From NCBI GenBank assembly GCA_009923965.1, contig RFSL01000008.1, positions 1 through 15,927 on the forward strand: DNA of 15,927 nucleotides, read 5' to 3'. Below, one piece after another: positions 6,973 through 15,051 of this stretch (position 1 is its first letter; the number at the start of each line of letters is the position of its first letter). The position numbers were made by a program, and so were the translations under genes. The notes beneath the pieces were generated by a model, which had not been told where the DNA came from, made no database searches, and worked only from the letters and a program-made list of their open reading frames with translations. Origin of the DNA: Flavobacteriia bacterium (GTDB taxonomy: Bacteria > Bacteroidota > Bacteroidia > Flavobacteriales_D > Crocinitomicaceae).

Positions 6973-7014
6973 TTTATGTCATTTTGTCTTTTTTTATTGT
7001 TAAATTGACATAAA
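6973..7014. promoter_or_regulatory. Spaced inverted repeat in the htpG/SDR divergent region
   Basis: TTTATGTCA (6973-6981) and TGACATAAA (7006-7014) are perfect inverted copies separated by 24 bases, centre to centre about 33 bp, close to three helical turns. The pair sits between two divergent start codons, where an operator for one or both genes would be expected. No exact TAnnTTTG promoter box was found on either strand in this gap. Chance occurrence in AT-rich DNA cannot be excluded. Confidence 0.35.
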
Positions 7015-7051
7015 TAATTCAAAATAGAAATTTTCTGCTGAAATTAGCAGT

Positions 7052-7810
7052 ATGAAAAAATACGTATTTATTACAGGAGCTTCCTCCGGATTTGGAGAAG
7101 CGTGTGCACATATTTTTGCAAAAAATGGGTTTTCACTTGTTTTAGTTGCTAGAAGAGGTGATAAATTAGAACAATTGAAAGTTTTCTTGCAAAATGATAC
7201 TGTCAATATACATTGCCTAGAACTTGATATCCGGAATGAAAAAGAGGTTATCCAGTCGATTAATTCACTTCCTGAAATCATCAAAAATAACATTCAAATC
7301 CTTATTAATAATGCGGGATTAGCAGTGGGAAGATCCTCCATAGAAAATGCCTTAACAGATGATTGGGAGCGAATGATTGACACCAATATCAAAGGTTTAT
7401 TATACGTTTCAAAAGCAATTATTCCCTTTCTAAAACTCCATGAATCCTCACAGATTGTAAATATTTCTAGTATTGCTGGAAAAGAGGTTTACCCTGGCGG
7501 AAATGTTTATTGTGCTACAAAACATGCAGTTGATGCACTTTCAAAAGCTCTGCGAATAGATTTAGTTTCACATGGTATAAAAGTCACAAATATTGCTCCT
7601 GGAGCTGCAGATACTGAATTTTCGTTAGTGCGATTTAAAGGAGATGTTAAAACGGCAAATTCCGTATATGACGGTTTTGAGGCTTTACTTGCAAATGATG
7701 TAGCCGAAGCAATCTGGTTTGTAACTTCTCGACCGGCTCATGTGACAATTAATGATATTACAATCATGCCAACAGCACAAGCTTCAGCAACTATTCTTCA
7801 TAAAAAATAA
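7052..7810 (+). CDS. Short-chain dehydrogenase/reductase, YdfG type
   Basis: This is a 252-residue classical SDR with a Rossmann fold. The cofactor motif TGASSGFG is at 8-15, NNAG at 86-89, the catalytic Asn in TNIKG near 112, Ser in NISSIAG (139/140), Tyr153 and Lys157 (YCATK). ARR after the second strand suggests NADP(H) preference. The C-terminal part (TEFSLVRFKGD, then AEAIWFVTSRPAHVTIND) closely resembles E. coli YdfG. YdfG oxidises L-allo-threonine and related 3-hydroxy acids and reduces malonic semialdehyde and 3-hydroxypropionate-type substrates. The substrate here is inferred only from that likeness. It diverges from htpG and ends 6 bp before the convergent M1 peptidase gene. Other SDR substrates remain possible. 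Confidence 0.88.
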   Translation: MKKYVFITGASSGFGEACAHIFAKNGFSLVLVARRGDKLEQLKVFLQNDTVNIHCLELDIRNEKEVIQSINSLPEIIKNNIQILINNAGLAVGRSSIENALTDDWERMIDTNIKGLLYVSKAIIPFLKLHESSQIVNISSIAGKEVYPGGNVYCATKHAVDALSKALRIDLVSHGIKVTNIAPGAADTEFSLVRFKGDVKTANSVYDGFEALLANDVAEAIWFVTSRPAHVTINDITIMPTAQASATILHKK

Positions 7811-7816
7811 GCATTC

Positions 7817-10471
7817 TTAATTCAAAGCTATTGGCGGACTTAGCAAGGTTAACTTGGCAATTAAATCTTCGTAGCGTTGTTTTAACTTCTTTTTTTCAAA
7901 GACAGCCCCAAAAGATTTAGCTTCTTCCAATTCTTCTATTTCTGCATCTAATTCTTCAACTTTAGTGAGATAAATAGAATTACTGTATTCAATTATTTGT
8001 CCAAAATAGAGTTGCACTGCAGTGCCACCTTTTTCCTTCAATAAGGTATAAAATTCAAGTGATTTTTCTTGTAAATCTATTTCCATTCTTAATATTAATA
8101 CAACATAAGCTACAAAGACATTTAATTCATCGTAACCCTTAAAACTATTATTCTTTAAATTTTTATCAAAAAATAGAATATCTTCTTCAGTTCCTAATTG
8201 TTGTAAAACCCCAGCAATTGAAACATTAAGCGTAGCATTTTCTTCTTTCATTAATTTTCTTACTACAATTAAGGCTTCTTCAGGATTTATTTCCGTCAAT
8301 AATGCAAGAGCTACAGAGATAACTGCATAGGATTGATCAGTACTTATAGCAGCTTTGAGTAGTTCAGTGGCTACAACGCTGTCTTCTAAAGCACACAAGG
8401 TTTTAAGTGCTGCAGCCCTAACTTGCGATTTTGGATCACTTTTAGCTAATTCTTTAATTCGACTCAAAGTTTCAATACCGAAATCATTTTTTACATTTTC
8501 AATTGACGGAAGTGCAAGTATTCGGATATTCCAAAAAGGATCTTTTAAGGCATCAAAAAGTAATTTTTCGCTGTCACTATTTTTTGTTCGTTGCGCCATT
8601 GTAATAGCTGTAGCCCTTGCTTTGTATCTTGTAGAATTGTAATATTGATGAATAAATTGACCTATGGGTTTCTCCTCATAATATTTCCCTAATAGCATTT
8701 GTTGCTCATCAAAGAGAATATTTTTTAATTCACCAGAAATGCTAAATGTAAAATTCTCTTCTAAATTTTCAAGTACAATTTTTTCAGTTCGTTTTCCATT
8801 AGCATCCCAAATAGCGACATTTACAGGGAGTTTATACAAAGGAAAATCGTTGGTATTTTGCTTTTGTTTCACATTGATAGTAACTGTATTATTCTCGGAA
8901 TTTATTACTTGAGAAGTATGTACTATTGGGTGCCCTTTACCTAAAAACCACTGGTCAAAAAACCAATTAAGATCTTCCCCAGAAACCTCTTCAAAAGCCA
9001 TTCTAAGATTATGAAATTCAGCAGTTTTAAATTTATTATTAACGAGATAACTATTTAGCCCTTTAAAGAAAACCTCATCTCCAAGATAATTTCTCAGCAT
9101 GTGTAAAATTCTTCCTCCTTTAGCATAGGAGTGACCATCGAACATATTTTCTTTATCAGGGTGTTCAAACCAAATTAAATTGTGATAGTTTTCCCAAGCC
9201 GAATTAAAATAACTTTCTGCTTCATTGGATCCTTGGTAATCAGCTTCGTCTATTCCGTATCGGTGCTCGTCCCATAGATACTGAGAATAATTGGCGAAAG
9301 ACTCATTTAAGGGTAAATTTGCCCAAGACTCACAGGTCACCAAATCTCCAAACCAATGATGAAATAATTCGTGTGCTATTGTAGATTGATCATTATTATC
9401 TAATAATTCACGTTCATTTTTGTAAACATAATCGCCAAAAATTACAGCACCAGTATTTTCCATTGCTCCAGAAACATAATTTCTAACAACAATTTGAGTA
9501 TATTTATCCCAAGGATATTCGATTCCAAGTTTTTGAGAAAAGAATTTTATCATAGCCGGTGTTTCCCCAAAAATTGCTTTCGCATCTTTCTCAAATTCCG
9601 GCTCCACATAATAGTTGACTTCCATTTTTGAGCCATCAGGACGTGTATAGAAATCCTTAACAACTTTAAATTCTCCAACCGCCATCATAAATAAATAAGG
9701 AGCATGCGGCAAATCTTGTTTCCAATGGTCAGTGCGAGTGCCGTCTGAATTCTTTTTTGAGGAAATTAATTTTCCATTGGAGAGGGTTGCATATTTATCA
9801 TCAACAGTCATTAAAATTTCTTCTGTCGTTTTTGTATTTGGAGCATCAATTGTTGGAAACCAAACTGAATTTGATTCTGTTTCTCCCTGTGTCCATATCT
9901 GTGGCATTTTTGATTTATCTTCTCCTTTTGGATTTATAAAAAATAAGCCCTTATCAGATGTAATTGCAGCGCTGCCATTAACAGTTCTTTCATCTGGTTT
10001 TGCAACATAGTCAATTTGCAGGGTAAATTTTTCATCTCTAGTATAGCTGCGATCTAATTTAATATGAAGTGTAAGTGAATCTTTGTAGACATAATTTAAT
10101 ACTTTACCGTTCATTTCAACTTTTTTAATATCCATTCCTTTAGCGTCTAAAACTAAACTATCAGAAGCATGAAAATGGTGCTTTGCAGTAATAGTAGCTA
10201 ATCCAATTAATTGAGATTTTTGCCAATTAAAATTCACTTCTAGTTTCGTATGAATTAAATCTGTGTATAAAGTCCGAGAACTATTATAGATAGCTCTTAC
10301 TTTTAGTTCTTCCTCAAAACTTATTTCATCATCATATGCTGTTGAATCAAATTCGTTGAATTCATAGTTTTCTGCATCTTCAACTATTTCTAAATCTGTA
10401 GAAATAACTTTACTAGTAGTACACGCAAGTAAAACAATAAATATGCCGATAAAAAGAGTGATTTTTTTCAT
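7817..10471 (-). CDS. M1 family aminopeptidase, lipoprotein
   Basis: This zinc metallopeptidase of the M1 (aminopeptidase N) family removes N-terminal residues from peptides. At 884 residues it has a lipoprotein signal, MKKITLFIGIFIVLLAC, with the lipobox Cys at 17, so it is probably anchored on the outer membrane or in the periplasm. Then come the N-terminal beta domain, the substrate motif GAMEN (335-339), zinc site HELFH (367-371) with the third ligand Glu390 in LNES, and the transition-state Tyr449 in SYAKGG. The conserved FFDQWFLGKGHP block follows, and the second half is helical and HEAT-like with a charged coiled-coil end. The ATG at 10469-10471 is chosen; an upstream Met nine residues earlier would spoil the signal peptide. 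It diverges from pgk across 109 bp, where a weak minus-strand promoter (TTG-N23-TATTCTTG, 10515-10548) is visible. Confidence 0.93.
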   Translation of the reverse strand: MKKITLFIGIFIVLLACTTSKVISTDLEIVEDAENYEFNEFDSTAYDDEISFEEELKVRAIYNSSRTLYTDLIHTKLEVNFNWQKSQLIGLATITAKHHFHASDSLVLDAKGMDIKKVEMNGKVLNYVYKDSLTLHIKLDRSYTRDEKFTLQIDYVAKPDERTVNGSAAITSDKGLFFINPKGEDKSKMPQIWTQGETESNSVWFPTIDAPNTKTTEEILMTVDDKYATLSNGKLISSKKNSDGTRTDHWKQDLPHAPYLFMMAVGEFKVVKDFYTRPDGSKMEVNYYVEPEFEKDAKAIFGETPAMIKFFSQKLGIEYPWDKYTQIVVRNYVSGAMENTGAVIFGDYVYKNERELLDNNDQSTIAHELFHHWFGDLVTCESWANLPLNESFANYSQYLWDEHRYGIDEADYQGSNEAESYFNSAWENYHNLIWFEHPDKENMFDGHSYAKGGRILHMLRNYLGDEVFFKGLNSYLVNNKFKTAEFHNLRMAFEEVSGEDLNWFFDQWFLGKGHPIVHTSQVINSENNTVTINVKQKQNTNDFPLYKLPVNVAIWDANGKRTEKIVLENLEENFTFSISGELKNILFDEQQMLLGKYYEEKPIGQFIHQYYNSTRYKARATAITMAQRTKNSDSEKLLFDALKDPFWNIRILALPSIENVKNDFGIETLSRIKELAKSDPKSQVRAAALKTLCALEDSVVATELLKAAISTDQSYAVISVALALLTEINPEEALIVVRKLMKEENATLNVSIAGVLQQLGTEEDILFFDKNLKNNSFKGYDELNVFVAYVVLILRMEIDLQEKSLEFYTLLKEKGGTAVQLYFGQIIEYSNSIYLTKVEELDAEIEELEEAKSFGAVFEKKKLKQRYEDLIAKLTLLSPPIALN

Positions 10472-10556
10472 TGAATTAAATTTAGCACAAAACTGCAAAG
10501 AAATTTTCTTTTGACAAGAATAATCAAAGAAATAGATGGAAGTTACAAAGCTTTTT

Positions 10557-10564
10557 TAGATTTG
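10557..10564 (+). promoter_or_regulatory. Candidate -7 box for pgk
   Basis: TAGATTTG matches the Bacteroidota TAnnTTTG element and lies 16 bases before the pgk ATG, implying a short leader of roughly 10 nt. No TTG is seen 17-23 bases upstream, so the call depends on the -7 box alone. Confidence 0.4.
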
Positions 10565-10580
10565 CAGAAAAAAGAATAGT

Positions 10581-11774
10581 ATGATTAATTTTCTGGATTA
10601 CGACTTCTCAAACAAACGCGTTTTAATTCGTGTTGATTTTAATGTTCCTCAAGATAAATCAACATTTGAAATCACAGATGATAAAAGAATTCTCGCAGCT
10701 TTACCAACATTAAAGCATATTTTAAATAAAGGAGGAAGTCTCATCCTAATGTCACATTTAGGCAGGCCAAAAAATGGTCCAGAAGATAAATCCTCACTCA
10801 AGCACATTATTCCTCATATTGAAAAATTAGTAGAAAAAGAATTGCTTTTCGCGAATGACTGTATTGGAAGAGAGGCACAACAGAAAAGTGCTGCATTAAA
10901 ATCTGGAGAAATTCTGCTGCTAGAAAATGTGCGTTTTTATACTGAAGAAACTGCAGGAGATATGAATTTTGCAAAAGAATTAGCCTCTTTAGGAGATTGT
11001 TTTGTCAATGATGCTTTTGGAGCTGCACATCGAGCTCATGCAAGTACAACTCAAATCGCATCTTTTTTTCCTAATGATAAAATGATGGGCTTTCTGATGA
11101 GTGCAGAAATAGAAAGCGCAGAAAAAATAATAAAAAAAACAGTACGTCCGTTTACTGCGATTGTCGGAGGTGCTAAAGTCTCAGACAAGGTTTTAATAGT
11201 AGAAAACTTATTAAAAATTGCCGATCATATTATTATTGGTGGAGGAATGGCTTATACCTTTTTCAAAGCATTAGGTGGAGAAATCGGAGATTCACTTTGT
11301 GAAAATGAACGTTTAGGGACCTGTAAAGAAATAGTAGAGAGCGCAAAAAAAATGGGTGTTAAAATTCATTTACCAATAGATTCAAAAATCGCAAATAAAT
11401 TTACTTCTGATGCACAAACAAGAAATCAAAAAAGTGCTGCTATTCCTGAAGGATGGATGGGATTAGATATTGGTACTGAAACAATTAAATCTTTTACTAA
11501 AGTTTTAATGAATAGTAAAACAATCCTTTGGAATGGCCCAATGGGAGTGTTTGAAATGGATGCATTTGCACATGGCACAAAGTCGATTGCTAAAGCGGTT
11601 GCTGAAGCTACAAAAAATGGCGCGTATTCACTGATTGGGGGAGGAGATAGTGCTGCTGCAGTTCAGAAATTTGGCTTTGCCTCTCAAGTAAGTTATGTTA
11701 GTACGGGTGGAGGAGCGCTTTTAGAGTACTTTGAAGGAAAAGAATTACCAGGAATATCGGCGATAGTTAATTAA
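10581..11774 (+). CDS. pgk: Phosphoglycerate kinase
   Basis: PGK makes ATP from 1,3-bisphosphoglycerate in glycolysis and runs backward in gluconeogenesis; it is cytoplasmic. All 397 residues of a normal bacterial PGK are present. The N domain has RVDFNVPQ (17-24), SHLGRPK (58-64), LLENVRFY (113-120) and NDAFGAAHRAHAST (143-156), which bind the substrate with basic residues. The C domain binds ADP with AIVGGAKVSDK, GGGMAYTF, WNGPMGVFE (317-325) and GGGDSAAAV. The ATG at 10581 fits the family N-terminus. Its last eight bases overlap the end of gap, the gene for the preceding glycolytic step, on the opposite strand. In many bacteria these two genes are in one operon, so the convergent arrangement is a notable local feature. 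Confidence 0.97.
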   Translation: MINFLDYDFSNKRVLIRVDFNVPQDKSTFEITDDKRILAALPTLKHILNKGGSLILMSHLGRPKNGPEDKSSLKHIIPHIEKLVEKELLFANDCIGREAQQKSAALKSGEILLLENVRFYTEETAGDMNFAKELASLGDCFVNDAFGAAHRAHASTTQIASFFPNDKMMGFLMSAEIESAEKIIKKTVRPFTAIVGGAKVSDKVLIVENLLKIADHIIIGGGMAYTFFKALGGEIGDSLCENERLGTCKEIVESAKKMGVKIHLPIDSKIANKFTSDAQTRNQKSAAIPEGWMGLDIGTETIKSFTKVLMNSKTILWNGPMGVFEMDAFAHGTKSIAKAVAEATKNGAYSLIGGGDSAAAVQKFGFASQVSYVSTGGGALLEYFEGKELPGISAIVN

Positions 11775-12759
11775 ACTTCTTCACAAAATCAATTAATCTA
11801 TGAGAATAACCGGCTTCGTTATCGTACCAACCAACAACTTTAATAAGGTTTTTGAAAACAATTGTGAGCTCTGAATCAAATAAACAGCTGTAAGGGCTTC
11901 CTATTACATCAACAGAAACAATCGGATCTTCTGTATATCCTAAAATTCCTTTCATAGAACCGAGCGCTGCGTTTTTCATTGCAGTATTTATTTGCTCAAC
12001 AGTTATTTCATCTTTGGTAATAATTGTCATTTCAGTCATTGAGCCATCTAAAACAGGAACTCGCACGCTTCCTCCGGTAATTTTTCCATCTAAATCAGGA
12101 AATATTTTGGTGATTGCCTTCGCTGCACCCGTTGAAGTTGGTATAATTGAATTGGCAGCTGCTCTTGCTCTTCTTAAATCTTTGTGAGGAGAATCGTGCA
12201 AGCGTTGGTCAGACGTGTAACTATGGACTGTTGAAATGTATGCAACATCTATATTTACTAATTCCTTTAAAACTTTTATCATTGGTGCAGCATTGTTTGT
12301 AGTACAAGATGCATTTGAAAAAATAGTATCCGATAAATTGATTTCCTTCTCATTTATACCCATTACAACAGTTGGAATATCTGTGTCATTTGCAGGAGCA
12401 GAAAGAATTACTCTTTTAACGCCGTTTCTTAGATGTTTGCTTGCTGAATCTCTTGTCAAAAACGCACCCGTGCAATCAATTACTGTTTCTACTGAAGAAT
12501 TACCCCATTGAATTTGTGAAGGATCTTTTTCTTGCGTAAAAATTATTTTTTTTCCGTTATCAAAATGCAAAGTATTTCCTTCAATTGTAAAAGAAATATT
12601 TAGCGTTCCATGGATGCTATCGTACTTTAGTAAATGTGCTAACGTAGAAATATCTGCAAGGTCGTTAATGAGTGCAATCTCAATAGAATTATCGTTCAAT
12701 GCAATACGCGTAAAACATCTTCCTATCCTTCCAAAACCGTTAATTCCAATCACATTCAT
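11767..12759 (-). CDS. gap: Type I glyceraldehyde-3-phosphate dehydrogenase
   Basis: GAPDH oxidises and phosphorylates glyceraldehyde 3-phosphate to 1,3-bisphosphoglycerate, the substrate of the neighbouring pgk product. The 330-residue protein has the NAD-binding GINGFGRIGR (5-14), Asp33 in INDLAD (which favours NAD over NADP), and the catalytic Cys152 in NASCTTN. The base His179 is in STVHSYTSDQ, followed by the phosphate-binding RRARAAANSIIPTSTGAAK, RVPV (233-236) and the end motif WYDNEAGYSHRL. Bacteroidota often carry more than one GAPDH; whether this is the main glycolytic enzyme cannot be told from this window. It converges with pgk, sharing TTAATTAA. A perfect 17-bp palindrome lies 24 bp upstream of its start. 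Confidence 0.95.
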   Translation of the reverse strand: MNVIGINGFGRIGRCFTRIALNDNSIEIALINDLADISTLAHLLKYDSIHGTLNISFTIEGNTLHFDNGKKIIFTQEKDPSQIQWGNSSVETVIDCTGAFLTRDSASKHLRNGVKRVILSAPANDTDIPTVVMGINEKEINLSDTIFSNASCTTNNAAPMIKVLKELVNIDVAYISTVHSYTSDQRLHDSPHKDLRRARAAANSIIPTSTGAAKAITKIFPDLDGKITGGSVRVPVLDGSMTEMTIITKDEITVEQINTAMKNAALGSMKGILGYTEDPIVSVDVIGSPYSCLFDSELTIVFKNLIKVVGWYDNEAGYSHRLIDFVKKFN

Positions 12760-12783
12760 TTTAAAACATTTAAGACGTAAAAT

Positions 12784-12800
12784 TACTCAATCATTGAGTA
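12784..12800. promoter_or_regulatory. Perfect 17-bp palindrome upstream of gap (candidate operator)
   Basis: TACTCAAT-C-ATTGAGTA is a perfect inverted repeat with a single central base. On the minus strand it is overlapped by an imperfect promoter-like pattern: TTG just before it and TAATTTTA (7 of 8 with TAnnTTTG) at its end, 15 bases apart, a little short of the usual spacing. That layout would suit a dimeric repressor blocking polymerase. A tight hairpin is less likely because the central base leaves almost no loop. The regulator is unknown. Confidence 0.45.
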
Positions 12801-12861
12801 CAAAAGGAAAACGTATTAAAATAAAAAGTGTTTAAATTAAATACGATGGTTTTACGTGATT

Positions 12862-13692
12862 TTAATTAAATGTATAAGTGACGCCATTTACAGTAACAGT
12901 AAAAGTAAAGTCACAGGGTCCAGAACCATAATCTACGATACGTAGCGGTTTGTTTTGTGGTTGAAGTTCAATTGTTCCACTTACCGGAAATCCACAACCT
13001 ACTTTTACATGGAGTGCATTTGTAGTTTGAGAAGTAAATCCTCCTCCAGATGAAAAACTACCTTCAGCATTACCCGTAATATCATACTCATCATCAAAAC
13101 GATAAAGTAAGGTATTGAAACCTGAAACCCAAGTTCTAACTCTTGCAGATGTATATGTTAGTGTTTCACCAGAAGTTAATGTTGCTAGACCATTGACGTT
13201 TACATTAAAATAGGGTTGATTGTTTGCATTTAGCCCCATATTTTCCACTGTTTTTGTCCCTTCAATTTTAATATCATTCACAAAATAATCTATTGGTGTA
13301 TGAGTAATTACTGTTCCTTGAGCAATGTATTGTCCTGTGAAAGTTGTTACAATTTTTCCTCGGCGTTGTTTTCCATCATTGCAATCACAATTTGTATTAC
13401 CATAATCTACAGTAACTGTTTTAAAGGAATTGATGGTATCTAAGGTAATTATTACATCGCAAGGTGTTTTTTCTAAAACTGGTTTTTCACCAGGTTTTGT
13501 AGAGATAATTTTTCCTGACTTATAATAAACCAAGTTTCCATTAACTGCTTGATCAGAAATATTTGTCATTTCGTCAAAAGCAGTTTCAATCTTATAATTT
13601 AACATAGCAGATTGATCGTTATCAAATTGCTTTTTTCGGCATGCACCAAGCGCAAGAATCAAGATAGAAGATAATAAAATTAGACGTTTCAT
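12862..13692 (-). CDS. Putative lipoprotein of unknown function
   Basis: I do not recognise this family. The 276-residue protein begins with a clear lipoprotein signal, a KR-rich start and a hydrophobic stretch ending in ALGAC (Cys18), so it is probably exported and lipid-anchored. The mature part is polar and looks beta-rich, with alternating Thr/Val/Ile segments. Four conserved-looking places stand out: VDYGNTNCDCNDGKQRRGKI, VTTFTGQYI, KVGCGFPVSGTIEL and VDYGSGPCDFTFTVTVNG. The cysteine pairs could form disulphides or bind metal. The second half repeats the VDYG..C pattern of the first, which may indicate two related halves. It has its own candidate promoter. It stands alone between gap (102 bp away) and the C1 peptidase. 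Confidence 0.8.
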   Translation of the reverse strand: MKRLILLSSILILALGACRKKQFDNDQSAMLNYKIETAFDEMTNISDQAVNGNLVYYKSGKIISTKPGEKPVLEKTPCDVIITLDTINSFKTVTVDYGNTNCDCNDGKQRRGKIVTTFTGQYIAQGTVITHTPIDYFVNDIKIEGTKTVENMGLNANNQPYFNVNVNGLATLTSGETLTYTSARVRTWVSGFNTLLYRFDDEYDITGNAEGSFSSGGGFTSQTTNALHVKVGCGFPVSGTIELQPQNKPLRIVDYGSGPCDFTFTVTVNGVTYTFN

Positions 13693-13748
13693 TTGTAATT
13701 GATTTGAGGTTTATAATGATATAAATTTTAAAAGAAGAGTTTCAATAG

Positions 13749-13777
13749 CAAAAGTAATATTTATTTATTTTTTTCAA
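13749..13777 (-). promoter_or_regulatory. Promoter for the lipoprotein gene
   Basis: On the minus strand TTG (plus-strand CAA, 13775-13777) is followed after 18 bases by TACTTTTG (13749-13756), an exact fit to TTG-N17-23-TAnnTTTG. The leader would be about 50 nt. A second possible pair, TTG at 13804-13806 and TATTTTTG at 13775-13782 with 21 bases between, overlaps it upstream. Confidence 0.55.
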
Positions 13778-13790
13778 AAATATTAATTAC

Positions 13791-13832
13791 TTTTTTAAAT
13801 CCCCAACCTGAATAGCCTTTTTCATCATTAAT
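13791..13832 (-). pseudogene. Remnant of a SPOR-domain C-terminal tail
   Basis: On the minus strand this stretch would encode INDEKGYSGWGFKK. The intact SPOR gene upstream ends ANEKGYKGWILKK. The DNA agrees too: 13804-13825 and 15068-15089 share AACCT, two differing bases, then ATAGCCTTTTTCAT. It is out of frame with the C1 peptidase gene that stops at 13847, and no more of a SPOR domain is visible before it. It is best read as a leftover from duplication of the tail region around the peptidase gene. Confidence 0.5.
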
Positions 13833-13846
13833 AAAAAGTTTCAAAA

Positions 13847-15046
13847 TCAAAGTTTCAATTTTCCCTTAAGTTCAGGGGATAAAGCATCTTTATGAATGTA
13901 GATATTGATTGTTTTGAATTTAAAATATTCTTCAGAAACATATAAATAACCTTTTGGAAAATTGCTAGTGCCCCATGAATTTTTTACCAAGAAAAATTTT
14001 GTGCCAGATTGATCTTGGTATAAGCCAACAATATGCATTCCATGATCATCGGTTGTTGTTTTATTATCATAAGCAAATTGTCTGATTTCTGGAGTAATTT
14101 TTAATTCTTTCGTTGGATTTAAAAATGCATTTGATATTCTATCTGCACCAGCATTATTGAAATTTTTATTGTCTTTCCCTTCTACTTGAATAGCATCAGT
14201 ATTTTCAGGGACAAGCGCAATTCCATTTTTAAAACTAAAGCCTTTCTCAGAAACATCTGCTCCCCAAGCCACTGTGTAGCCATTTTTTAATGCTGTTTCA
14301 CATGCACTAAATAATTCTTGTAGTTGAATATTGTAGCTTTCTCCCCATGCCCAATTATCAGGAATTTCTAAAAGGCATTTTTCATGTAGAGTATGATTCG
14401 TAAAAGAAGTTAAGGAAATATAATTATCCATAACAAGACCAATTGATTCTGCATAAGATTTTGGAGAATATGTTTTTCCTTCCCATTTGAATTTTTGAAG
14501 GTCTGCCCCAAAGTTTTTATCAAGTATAGCATTGTATTCTTGCTTCCAAGACAAATCCAGCCCATTTGGAGAACTTGCTGTTGATAATAATTTTTGCATA
14601 AACTCATTTATCTCTGAAAAAAGTGCTGAATGATCATAGGCTTTTCCATCCTTAAGATTACTGTTATAAAGTTCTTTAGGGACGATTCCAAAATTTTTAA
14701 TTACAAGAGGAATATCATGAAAAGCTCCACCTTCTCCAAAATTTATCTTTCCATCCATTCTAATGAATTTATCAGCTTTTAATTCGTATGCTTTTCGAAC
14801 AATATACATCTCTGATAATTCGGAAGGCTTATTTTTACCTAAGCGAATCAATTCAGATTCTAGAAATGACAAAGCTGAAAAACTCCAGCAAGTTCCTGCA
14901 TTTCCTTGACTTTCTACGGGAGTATTATCTAGGCGATAAATTTTAGTGAATTCATATTTACTATCTTCTGCATTGCTTACTTGAGCAAAAGAAAGAAAAG
15001 ACACCCCAATAAATAGAGCAGTAATAATTTTAGAGCAATGAAACAT
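13847..15046 (-). CDS. Secreted C1B (bleomycin hydrolase/PepC-like) cysteine peptidase
   Basis: This papain-like peptidase resembles the C1B group found in Bacteroidota. The 399-residue protein has a signal peptide (about 1-26, cleavage likely after VSNA), so it acts in the periplasm or outside. The active site is complete: oxyanion Gln47 and nucleophile Cys53 in SQGNAGTCWSFSA, His338 in DHGMHIVG and Asn356 in KNSWG. Between them lies the long insertion typical of C1B enzymes. The ATG at 15044-15046 is chosen, five bases after the upstream SPOR gene's stop. The longer frame would begin with TTG, overlap that gene and spoil the signal peptide. It is probably cotranscribed with the SPOR gene. 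The peptide substrates are unknown; exopeptidase or endopeptidase action cannot be told here. Confidence 0.88.
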   Translation of the reverse strand: MFHCSKIITALFIGVSFLSFAQVSNAEDSKYEFTKIYRLDNTPVESQGNAGTCWSFSALSFLESELIRLGKNKPSELSEMYIVRKAYELKADKFIRMDGKINFGEGGAFHDIPLVIKNFGIVPKELYNSNLKDGKAYDHSALFSEINEFMQKLLSTASSPNGLDLSWKQEYNAILDKNFGADLQKFKWEGKTYSPKSYAESIGLVMDNYISLTSFTNHTLHEKCLLEIPDNWAWGESYNIQLQELFSACETALKNGYTVAWGADVSEKGFSFKNGIALVPENTDAIQVEGKDNKNFNNAGADRISNAFLNPTKELKITPEIRQFAYDNKTTTDDHGMHIVGLYQDQSGTKFFLVKNSWGTSNFPKGYLYVSEEYFKFKTINIYIHKDALSPELKGKLKL

Positions 15047-15051
15047 ATTTT

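Noticed and set aside
6924..7022. A 33-residue N-terminal extension of HtpG
   Set aside because: The extra residues do not resemble Hsp90, and they would occupy most of the divergent promoter region. The ATG at 6923 gives the usual start just before the ATPase domain.
7000..7293. A minus-strand 97-codon frame over the dehydrogenase start
   Set aside because: It is antisense to a clear SDR gene and has no family features. The same holds for the other frames lying opposite htpG, purM, the M1 peptidase and gap.
10472..10498. A nine-residue longer start for the M1 peptidase
   Set aside because: The shorter start gives a textbook lipoprotein signal with Cys at 17.
13763..13860. A frameshifted C-terminal extension of the C1 peptidase carrying the SPOR-like tail
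   Set aside because: The peptidase already ends in the form usual for its family (HKDAL...KGKLKL), so the out-of-frame tail is more likely a separate remnant.
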